Source of the DNA: an uncultured Chloroflexota bacterium
GTDB lineage: Bacteria; Chloroflexota; Limnocylindria; Limnocylindrales; Limnocylindraceae
Direction: 5' to 3'
Length of the DNA stretch: 7,949 nucleotides
Assembly: GCA_937864085.1 (NCBI GenBank)
Contig: CALMIH010000071.1
Location: forward strand, 1 to 7,949
Of the stretch, positions 1 through 6,608 are shown one piece after another; position 1 is the first letter of the stretch, and each line of letters opens with the position of its first letter. The notes under the pieces are model-generated. The model had not been told where the DNA came from, searched no databases, and saw only the letters and a program-made list of their open reading frames with translations. Made by a program: the position numbers and the translations under genes.

Positions 1-2
1 AG

Positions 3-1154
3 ACACTCATTGACGCAGGCCTACGCGGCCGTGGTGGCGGCGGATTCCTGACCGGAGAGAAGTGGCGCATCACCGCCGCCAGTGACGCGGATGTCAAATA
101 CGCCGTAGCAAACGGATACGAGTCAGACCCTGCGGTGTTTACGAATCGACTCCTTCTGGAGAAAAATGCGCAGGCGGTCGTTGAAGGGCTCGCAGCCGCC
201 GCGCTCGCCGTTGGCGCGCGCGAAGCCTTCATTGCCGTGCGCGCGGAATACACCGAAGCGGCCCGCGCCATTGAAGCGATTATTCACAACGCCGAGCGCG
301 ACGGTGTACTCGGTGCAAACGTGCTCGGGAGCGGACGAGAGCTCATCATGAGTGTGCGACCACTGCAAGGTTCAAGCATGATCGGCGAAGAGACGGTGCT
401 CCTGAAGGCGCTTGCCGGAAAGCGTGGCCAGCCAGAACAGACACCACCGTACCCATCAACAGTTGGCTATCTCGGAAAGCCAACCGTCGTCAACAATGTG
501 GCAACGCTCGCCGCGGTGACCTGGATCATCAGTAACGGCGCGGCAGCATTCAAGCAGATCGGTGATCCGGCGGAGCCTGGCACGGCACTCGTGCAGATCA
601 GTGGCTCACTCACTAACGCAGGCGTCATGGAAGTGCCAACTGGCACGCCACTCGCGGAGATCGCCGCCGCGGCTGGGGGCCCCACAAAGGGAGCCACGAT
701 CAAGGCGCTGCTCATCGGTGGGCCGTCTGGCGGCTTCGTCCCAGCGAACCTCCTGGCGAGCACGCCGTACAGCGGCGGGGGCCTCGCCGCAGTCGGCGCG
801 CATATTGGGTCCGGCGCACTCCTTGCAGTTGACCAGAGCGTGGCGATCCCAGAGCTCGCAGCGATGCTGACGCGCTGGTGCGCCGATGAGGCGTGCGGGA
901 AGACGATCCCGTGCCGCATCGGCACGCGCCGCCTTGCCGAGATCGGGCAACGCTTTGTTGATGGGCTCGCGGGACCGCAAGATGTGCAGAAACTGCATGC
1001 ACTCGCCGCCGATGTTGCCGATAGCGCGCTCTGCGCGCATGAGCGCCTGACGCCGAGCCCACTCCTTACGGGGATGCGATACTTCGAGCGAGAGTTCGTA
1101 CCAGCGGGAGTCGTCGCAGAGAAGAGCGGCGCAGTAGCGGGACGGAGCGAATAA
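3..1154 (+). CDS. nuoF: NuoF-like complex I flavoprotein subunit, 5'-partial, with altered active-site residues
   Basis: In ordinary complex I, NuoF binds FMN, oxidises NADH and passes electrons through the [4Fe-4S] cluster N3. The frame is open from base 3, giving 383 visible residues; the upstream part is outside the window. A GTG at 135 is only an internal valine codon, because NuoF signatures lie upstream of it. Visible in order are the FMN-loop motif GLRGRGGGGF (fragment residues 6-15), IGEET (127-131), VGYLGKPTVVNNVATL (about 153-168), an SLBB domain starting near residue 193, and the C-terminal Fe-S domain with EACGKTIPCRIG and a distal ALC (Cys344). The motif NADE-S/G-EPG is here NGYESDPA (37-44). 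The N3 motif CGxCxPC is CGKTIPC, so Thr301 replaces the second cysteine and Cys298, Cys304 and Cys344 remain. Family membership is secure. NADH-oxidising activity is doubtful (inference). The stop overlaps the next start by one base. Confidence 0.9.
   Translation, partial: TLIDAGLRGRGGGGFLTGEKWRITAASDADVKYAVANGYESDPAVFTNRLLLEKNAQAVVEGLAAAALAVGAREAFIAVRAEYTEAARAIEAIIHNAERDGVLGANVLGSGRELIMSVRPLQGSSMIGEETVLLKALAGKRGQPEQTPPYPSTVGYLGKPTVVNNVATLAAVTWIISNGAAAFKQIGDPAEPGTALVQISGSLTNAGVMEVPTGTPLAEIAAAAGGPTKGATIKALLIGGPSGGFVPANLLASTPYSGGGLAAVGAHIGSGALLAVDQSVAIPELAAMLTRWCADEACGKTIPCRIGTRRLAEIGQRFVDGLAGPQDVQKLHALAADVADSALCAHERLTPSPLLTGMRYFEREFVPAGVVAEKSGAVAGRSE
1144..1147 (+). promoter_or_regulatory. Ribosome binding site of the fused NuoG-like gene
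   Basis: GGAG lies six bases before the ATG at 1154, inside the end of the nuoF-like gene. The upstream TAA and this ATG share one base (TAATG). This supports the 1154 start and suggests translational coupling of the two electron-input subunits. Confidence 0.6.
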
Positions 1155-3739
1155 TGGCCGGCTTGATGGAGCGACCGAGCGGCAACCTTGCGCCGAGTGG
1201 CGGCAACGCCCCAAGCGAGGGCGCCGTCATAAGTGAGAGCCTTGCCACGCAACAGGCTGCGGAGAGCCAGGCGCTTGAACAGCTCCTCTCAACGCGCAGC
1301 CCACAGCGCCCACAGCGCACGCCAACCTTCTATGTAGAGATCGACGGGAAGCAGCTCGAAGCATTTGAAGGGCAGACCATCCTTGAGGTCTGCCGCGCGA
1401 ACGGCATTGAGGTGCCAACGCTCTGCTACGACCCGAAGCTTCCAGGATTTGGCGCCTGCCGCATGTGCGTTGTTGATGTTGAGGGTTGCGATGCACCGCT
1501 GATAAGCTGCTCGGCTAAGGCTGAACCAGCAACGGTAATTGCAACGCAAACCGATCGACTGCGCGAGATTCGTCGCACCAACCTTGAGTTGATCTTCAGC
1601 GACCACAACGCCTACTGTCTGCCGCCATGTCAGAACAAGTGCCCGAGCCATATTGATATTCCTGGGTTCTTGAAAGCGAACGCTGAATCGCAGTTCCGCG
1701 AATCGGCGCGCATCTTCAAACGCACCATTCCATTCCCTAGCATCCTCGGTCGCGTCTGCCCAGCGCCGTGCGAAGATCACTGCCGTCGCGACGAAGTCGA
1801 CGAAGCGATCGCGATTCGCGATAGCCATCGCTACGCTGGCGACCAGGTGCTCAAGTCAATGTGGGACGAGAACATTGATCCACCACTTCCGTTTGAGCTG
1901 CAGCCAAAGACTGGGAAGCGCGTTGCCGTGATCGGCTCCGGCCCCGCCGGTGCGTCTGCTGCGTTCTACCTGTTGGTTGCTGGCCATGACGTCACGATCT
2001 TTGAAAAAGACCCAGAGCCGGGCGGCATGCTCCGCTACGGAATTCCGCAGTACCGCCTGCCAAAGATTGAGGTGCTCGACGGTGAGTACCAGTCAATCAC
2101 GCGACTCGGCGGCCGATTTGAGTGCGGCAAGATGCTCGGGCGTGACTTCACCACCGCCGACCTGAAGGCGCAGGGTTACGACGCGGTAATCGTGGCGATC
2201 GGCTGCTACGACACGAACGACCTCGGCATTCCTGGCGAAGACGCTGAAGGCGTCATTGACGGACTCGACTATCTGCACACCGCCGCACTCGGCCTTGCGT
2301 ATCCGAATCACGAAGGGAGCCGCGTCGTGGTGGTAGGGGGCGGATACACTTCGATGGACTGCTCACGCACCAGCATCCGACTCGGTGCAAAAGAGGTGAC
2401 GCTCGTCTACCGCCGCGACATGAAGGACATGCCCGCCTCAGACGAAGTGCACGAGATGATCGAAGAGGGGGCGCGCGCCATCTTCCAGGCGGGACCAACG
2501 CGCGTCATCGTGGACGAGAAGAATCGCGTCAAGGGCCTCGAATTCATCCGCATGCAGCTCGGCGCGCCAGATGCCTCTGGACGCCGTCGACCAGAGCCAG
2601 CGCCTGGGACCGAATTCATCATTGAGTGCGACCGCATCTTGAAGGCGATCGGCCAGGGTCCGGATATGACCTGGGCGACAGTTGGGGCCGATGGCGTCAG
2701 CGCCACCAAGAACGGCCGCCTGAAGGCGGATGCCGTCACCTTCCAGACCGGACGCGACGGTGTTTTCGGCTGCGGTGACGTGCGCAACGGCGCCACCACC
2801 GTGGTCGCCTCGGTCGCTGACGGCCGTCGTTGCGCCTACGCCGCGGACGCCTACCTGCAGGGGCTCGACCTTGGCGAGATTCGCAATCGACAGACGCTTG
2901 CCGAGCCGCAGCCAGAGTTCCTCAGCATCGTGCCGTTCACCGGCGAGACGAAGGAGCCACGCCTCCGCCTGAAGGCGCTCCACGCCGACGAGCGAAAGCA
3001 CGACTACATCCAGTACGAGATCCCATACAGCAAGGCCGAAGTGATGGCCGAAAGCACGCGCTGCCTGCAGTGCACCTGCGAAGCGATCGGCTTCTGCGAC
3101 TTGCGTCGCCTCGGCATTGAGTACGGCACCACGCTCAAAACACTGGAGAAGGATCACCAGAACGGCGCAGGCTTCCGCTCCATTACAGAGAATCGCTGGA
3201 CCGGCGCGAATCATGATTATGTCCGCGACGATTCACACGCCTTCATCTTGCGTGAACCTTCGCGCTGCATCGACTGCGGTCGTTGCGCCAACGTCTGCGC
3301 CGAAGTTGTTGGCGCCGCCTGCTATGACTTCATGCGCACCGGCTTCGACACGCTCGTTACCACGCCACTTGATATGAGCCTCAACGAGTCGCCGTGCGTC
3401 TCGTGCGGTCGCTGCGCAGAGACCTGCCCAACTGGCGCGCTGATGCCGAAGCCACGACTCCTCGCAAAGTTTGAAGTTGATGAGTCGCGCTGCATCCTCT
3501 GCGGCATCTGTGTTGATGCATGTCCATACGACGCGCTACGCAGCGGCTTCGACTTTGAGCTTGCGCATGTTGATCGCAGCGAGCCGATGATTGACCTCAT
3601 TGCGCTTGCAAAGATTGAGCGCACCTCCGAGGCGACCTTCATTCGCGGTGAGAGCAACTGGGAGAACACCGTTGCAGGGCGACGACACGATCCGGCACGC
3701 GCACTTCCGGTCCTGCCGTCAAACTTGCGCGGGAAGTAA
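1154..3739 (+). CDS. NuoG-GltD-NuoI-like chimeric iron-sulfur flavoprotein (complex I electron-input subunit)
   Basis: 861 residues in the place of nuoG. Residues 1-56 are a low-complexity leader. A NuoG-type [2Fe-2S] domain follows (Cys91, 102, 105, 119), then His151-x3-Cys155-x3-Cys159-x3-Cys163, which merges into a GltD N-terminal Fe-S domain (GRVCPAPCEDHC, Cys202, 206, 210). Next is a GltD-type oxidoreductase: FAD motif GSGPAG (261-266) with Glu284, nucleotide motif GGGYTSMD (395-402), YRR (419-421) and FAD motif GCGD (539-542). Then come CLQCTCEAIGFC (637-648) and three CxxCxxCxxxC motifs at Cys705-715, 748-758 and 780-790. The tail FDFELAHVDRSEPMIDLIAL resembles the NuoI C-terminus. The molybdopterin-like NuoG domain is absent. 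GltD-family relatives oxidise NADPH using FAD, and YRR fits NADP(H) preference (family knowledge). The likely role is electron transfer from NAD(P)H to the complex I arm (inference). It is one continuous frame without internal stops. A stand-alone NADPH:ferredoxin-type oxidoreductase co-transcribed with nuo genes is the alternative. Confidence 0.85.
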   Translation: MAGLMERPSGNLAPSGGNAPSEGAVISESLATQQAAESQALEQLLSTRSPQRPQRTPTFYVEIDGKQLEAFEGQTILEVCRANGIEVPTLCYDPKLPGFGACRMCVVDVEGCDAPLISCSAKAEPATVIATQTDRLREIRRTNLELIFSDHNAYCLPPCQNKCPSHIDIPGFLKANAESQFRESARIFKRTIPFPSILGRVCPAPCEDHCRRDEVDEAIAIRDSHRYAGDQVLKSMWDENIDPPLPFELQPKTGKRVAVIGSGPAGASAAFYLLVAGHDVTIFEKDPEPGGMLRYGIPQYRLPKIEVLDGEYQSITRLGGRFECGKMLGRDFTTADLKAQGYDAVIVAIGCYDTNDLGIPGEDAEGVIDGLDYLHTAALGLAYPNHEGSRVVVVGGGYTSMDCSRTSIRLGAKEVTLVYRRDMKDMPASDEVHEMIEEGARAIFQAGPTRVIVDEKNRVKGLEFIRMQLGAPDASGRRRPEPAPGTEFIIECDRILKAIGQGPDMTWATVGADGVSATKNGRLKADAVTFQTGRDGVFGCGDVRNGATTVVASVADGRRCAYAADAYLQGLDLGEIRNRQTLAEPQPEFLSIVPFTGETKEPRLRLKALHADERKHDYIQYEIPYSKAEVMAESTRCLQCTCEAIGFCDLRRLGIEYGTTLKTLEKDHQNGAGFRSITENRWTGANHDYVRDDSHAFILREPSRCIDCGRCANVCAEVVGAACYDFMRTGFDTLVTTPLDMSLNESPCVSCGRCAETCPTGALMPKPRLLAKFEVDESRCILCGICVDACPYDALRSGFDFELAHVDRSEPMIDLIALAKIERTSEATFIRGESNWENTVAGRRHDPARALPVLPSNLRGK

Positions 3740-3742
3740 CTC

Positions 3743-4315
3743 ATGCCGTTACCAGACACACTTCCGCTGATTGGGATCACGTGGGCTGACGCACTCTTCA
3801 TGACGCTCGGTGGCGTCGCGATTGCCGCCTCACTCTTTGTGGTGCTCGGTCGCGACATCATTCGCAACGGCCTGATGCTGATCCTTGCGCTTGGCGCACT
3901 CGCAGGGATCTACGTGATGCTCGGCGCGGCGATCCTTGCTGGCGCACAGGTGCTCGTCTACATCGGCGCGATCAGCGTGCTGATCCTCTTTGCGATCATG
4001 TTGACGCAATCAAAGGCGGCGGCAGCGAAGCTCACATTTCAAACCCAGGCGATTCCTGCAGCACTGATCGCGTTACTTCTTACGATCATCTTTGCCATCA
4101 CGCTCGGCACAAACGACTGGAAGTCAACCGTGTTTCCGGGCACGCCAGAACCACAGGGGACAACGAGTACCGCCGCCGAACTCTTCGGGCCGTACCTGCT
4201 CGCCTTTGAGGTTGTCAGCGTTCTCATCCTCGCCGCCGTGATCGGCGGGATCTACCTTGCTGCGATTCCGCGCGCCGGCCAGATCGGTGCAGAAGATGAC
4301 GAGGAGGTTCGATGA
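3743..4315 (+). CDS. nuoJ: NADH-quinone oxidoreductase subunit J
   Basis: 190-residue membrane subunit of complex I. NuoJ sits at the heel of the membrane arm, next to NuoA, NuoH and NuoK, and its third helix takes part in coupling quinone reduction to proton transfer. About five hydrophobic segments are visible, near residues 17-36, 43-62, 66-88, 104-124 and 150-173. The third contains the family hallmark AGAQVLVYIGAISVLILFAI, including the tyrosine-glycine pair (Tyr73, Gly75). The last carries YLLAFEVVSVLILAAVIGG, also typical of NuoJ. The C-terminus is acidic (EDDEEVR). The gene starts three bases after the stop of the chimeric subunit, with GGGAAG just upstream as a weak ribosome binding site. 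Its last four bases overlap nuoK (ATGA). The sequence looks ordinary for the family. What is unusual is that nuoH and nuoI do not precede it. Confidence 0.95.
   Translation: MPLPDTLPLIGITWADALFMTLGGVAIAASLFVVLGRDIIRNGLMLILALGALAGIYVMLGAAILAGAQVLVYIGAISVLILFAIMLTQSKAAAAKLTFQTQAIPAALIALLLTIIFAITLGTNDWKSTVFPGTPEPQGTTSTAAELFGPYLLAFEVVSVLILAAVIGGIYLAAIPRAGQIGAEDDEEVR
4302..4307 (+). promoter_or_regulatory. Ribosome binding site of nuoK
   Basis: A full AGGAGG lies four bases before the nuoK ATG, inside the last codons of nuoJ. It is the strongest Shine-Dalgarno sequence in the window and fixes the nuoK start at 4312. A strong site here may favour high or coupled translation of this small subunit. 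Confidence 0.7.
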
Positions 4316-4632
4316 GCCAGATTGCCGGACACCTTGAGCCGTACCTTGTGCTCGCTGGGATTCTCTTCTCCATCGGCGCCTTCGGCTTCCTTGCACGCCG
4401 CAATGCGATCAGCATGTTGATGAGCATTGAGCTGATGCTCAACGCGGTAAACCTCTCAGCTGTTGCACTCGGCGTGTTCATCCCGGCGCTTGTTGGACAG
4501 GGGATCGCCTTTGCGCTGCTGATCATCGCCGTCGCCGCCGCGGAAGCCACCGTAGGCCTTGCCATTGTTATGGCTATTTATCGCAATCGGAAGACCCCGC
4601 TGGTGGATGAGTACGACACGATGCGACAGTAG
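4312..4632 (+). CDS. nuoK: NADH-quinone oxidoreductase subunit K
   Basis: 106-residue, three-helix membrane subunit related to MrpC. In complex I it contributes a proton path between NuoH and the antiporter-like subunits. Two membrane glutamates required in the family are present: Glu40 in MSIELMLNAVN and Glu78 in AAAEATVGLAI, matching E. coli NuoK Glu36 and Glu72. The RRN motif between helices 1 and 2 (residues 29-31) is also typical. Length is close to the usual 100 or so residues. The start overlaps the nuoJ stop by four bases (ATGA) and has a strong Shine-Dalgarno sequence. MrpC or a hydrogenase-type homologue is unlikely given the neighbours and the close match to NuoK motifs. Confidence 0.95.
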   Translation: MSQIAGHLEPYLVLAGILFSIGAFGFLARRNAISMLMSIELMLNAVNLSAVALGVFIPALVGQGIAFALLIIAVAAAEATVGLAIVMAIYRNRKTPLVDEYDTMRQ

Positions 4633-4634
4633 TG

Positions 4635-6608
4635 ATGAACGTATTCAACGCACTGATCCGTACCGCGTCAGAGGGTGGCGAGCCGGCCGCACAGCTCCCT
4701 GAATACGCGCCACTCCTCCTGATCCTGCCGCTCGCAGGCTTCCTCTTCACTGCGGCGATCGGTCGCCGACTCGGCAAGTTGGCGCACCTCGTGCCACTCG
4801 GTGCGATTGTCGCCACCTGGGGGATCGCAATGAGCCTGGCGATCCCAGCGCTCCTCGGCGACCTTGGTGAGCACGGGGCGTCGAGCGAGCTCTTCACCTG
4901 GATCGCATCAGGGAGCCTCACCTTCAACATGGGGATCCACGTAGACGCGCTCACCGGCGCGCTGCTCCTTGTGGTCACCACGGTTGGCGCGCTCGTGCAC
5001 CTTTATAGCGTTGGCTACATGAGCCACGATCCTGGCTACTGGCGCTTCTTCGCCTACCTGAACCTCTTCATGTTCTCGATGCTCCTACTGGTGCTCGCGA
5101 ACAACCTGCTTGTTGTCTTCGCCGCATGGGAGCTCGTCGGCCTCTCCTCATATCTGCTGATCGGCTTCTGGTACACGAAGCGCGAGCCCGGCCTCGCCGC
5201 AAAGAAGGCCTTCATCACAAATCGCGTGGGCGACGTTGGCTTCGCGCTCGGCCTGATGGGGCTCGTTGCCGTCTTCGGCACGCTCGACATCTCAACGATC
5301 CTTGCTGGTGTTGAGGCGGGTCAGCTCGCCGGACCAGCTGCCACTGTCATCGCACTGCTGATCTTCTGTGGCGCCGTTGGTAAGTCGGCGCAATTCCCGC
5401 TCCACGTCTGGCTCCCCGACGCAATGGAGGGGCCAACGCCCGTCTCCGCGCTGATCCACGCTGCAACCATGGTGAACGCAGGCGTCTACCTCGTTGCACG
5501 CATGAGCCCACTCTTCGCTGCGAGCCACGAAGCGATGCTCGTTGTTGCGGCGATCGGCATCTTCACCGCCATCTTCGCCGCATCCATTGCGTTCACGCAG
5601 ACCGACATCAAGCGCGTACTCGCCTTCTCAACGCTGTCGCAGCTTGGCTACATGTTCGCCGCACTCGGCGTTGGCGCATGGGTTCCTGCAATCTTCCACC
5701 TCATCACGCACGGCTTCTTCAAGGGGCTCCTCTTCCTTGGATCCGGTTCCGTGATTCACGCCGTTGAAGGTGAACAGGAGATGCCGAAGATGGGCGGACT
5801 CGCCAAGAAGATTCCGATTACTTACGCCACGATGTTGATCGGCACGGTTGCAATTGCAGGCCTTCCGCCGCTCGCCGGGTTCTGGTCAAAAGACGAGATC
5901 CTTGGTGAGGCATTCAAGTTTGGTTACGCGTGGGTCTGGCTTGTTGGGATGGTTGTTGCTGGCGCAACCGCCTTCTACATGTTCCGCTTGATGGGGCTCA
6001 CCTTCTGGGGGAAGAGTCGCGTCAGTGAGAGCGTCCACGTGCACGAGTCGCCATGGACCATGACACTGCCGCTCATCCTGCTCACGATCCCGTCGATTGG
6101 AATCGGCGCGCTGCTCGGCTTCCCGTTCGCTGACGGCATCTTGGTGCACGGACTTGAGCCGATCTTCCATTCGGCAAACGTGCTCCTTGGACACGAACAT
6201 GAGGCGTGGACACTCTTCGGCATTGACGGCCTGCTCATGCTCGCGAGTGTCACAGTGGCGTCAATCGGCACCGTGATCGGCGTGCGACTCTTCCGTAGCG
6301 ATAACGGCGACCGCATTCGCGCGATCACCGCGCGACTTCAGCCGCTCTATGTAGGAAGCAAGAGCCGCTGGTTCTTTGATGATCTCAACGACCTCATCTT
6401 CGTGCGCCTCGGCACTCGCCTCGCAAACGCCGCATGGTGGTTTGACCGCCGCGTGGTTGACGGCGCGGTGAATGGCGTCGGCACGCTCACCTCAACCGGT
6501 GGTCGCGGCCTGCGCCAGATCCAGACAGGACGCGTGCAGAACTACGCGTTCGGCATCGCGCTCGGACTCGCCGCCATGGCGGTCGCCTATCTGGTGATCG
6601 GGTCATGA
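4635..6608 (+). CDS. nuoL: NADH-quinone oxidoreductase subunit L (antiporter-like)
   Basis: Distal proton-pumping subunit of the complex I membrane arm, 657 residues from ATG 4635. A GTG directly before it (4632, overlapping the nuoK TAG by one base) would add one residue; I prefer ATG, but neither has a clear ribosome binding site. Expected proton-path residues are present: Glu166 (AAWELVGLSSY), Asp200 (NRVGDVGF), Lys250 (GKSAQFPLHVWLPDAMEGPT), His275 (IHAATMVNAG), His359 and Lys363 (THGFFKGLLFL), and Lys419-Asp420 (GFWSKDEIL). The C-terminal part carries the NuoL-specific lateral-helix region and final helix (WWFDRRVVDGAVNGVG, then QTGRVQNYAFG). These distinguish it from NuoM, NuoN and most Mrp subunits. 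At 657 residues it is slightly longer than E. coli NuoL. It overlaps nuoM by four bases (ATGA). Confidence 0.95.
   Translation: MNVFNALIRTASEGGEPAAQLPEYAPLLLILPLAGFLFTAAIGRRLGKLAHLVPLGAIVATWGIAMSLAIPALLGDLGEHGASSELFTWIASGSLTFNMGIHVDALTGALLLVVTTVGALVHLYSVGYMSHDPGYWRFFAYLNLFMFSMLLLVLANNLLVVFAAWELVGLSSYLLIGFWYTKREPGLAAKKAFITNRVGDVGFALGLMGLVAVFGTLDISTILAGVEAGQLAGPAATVIALLIFCGAVGKSAQFPLHVWLPDAMEGPTPVSALIHAATMVNAGVYLVARMSPLFAASHEAMLVVAAIGIFTAIFAASIAFTQTDIKRVLAFSTLSQLGYMFAALGVGAWVPAIFHLITHGFFKGLLFLGSGSVIHAVEGEQEMPKMGGLAKKIPITYATMLIGTVAIAGLPPLAGFWSKDEILGEAFKFGYAWVWLVGMVVAGATAFYMFRLMGLTFWGKSRVSESVHVHESPWTMTLPLILLTIPSIGIGALLGFPFADGILVHGLEPIFHSANVLLGHEHEAWTLFGIDGLLMLASVTVASIGTVIGVRLFRSDNGDRIRAITARLQPLYVGSKSRWFFDDLNDLIFVRLGTRLANAAWWFDRRVVDGAVNGVGTLTSTGGRGLRQIQTGRVQNYAFGIALGLAAMAVAYLVIGS

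Noticed and set aside
467..1252. Long antisense open frame of 261 codons opposite the nuoF-like gene
   Set aside because: It is the shadow of a well-supported conserved gene in GC-rich DNA. Its translation is rich in Arg, Ser, Pro and Ala with no recognisable domain, and it overlaps a second antisense frame.
1804..1825. GCGATCGC-containing palindromic stretch
   Set aside because: It lies within coding sequence, encodes ordinary residues (AIAIRD), and I do not see it as a repeated element in the window.
2438..3214. Antisense open frame of 258 codons opposite the chimeric subunit
   Set aside because: The sense strand here encodes clear FAD, NAD(P) and Cys motifs. The reverse frame shows no domain, no spaced ribosome binding site that I trust, and no neighbours in its direction.
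1154..3739. Chimeric subunit as an assembly or frameshift artefact
   Set aside because: The frame is continuous, base composition looks even across the domain joins, the GltD part is complete, and both gene junctions are tight. Reads would still be needed for proof.
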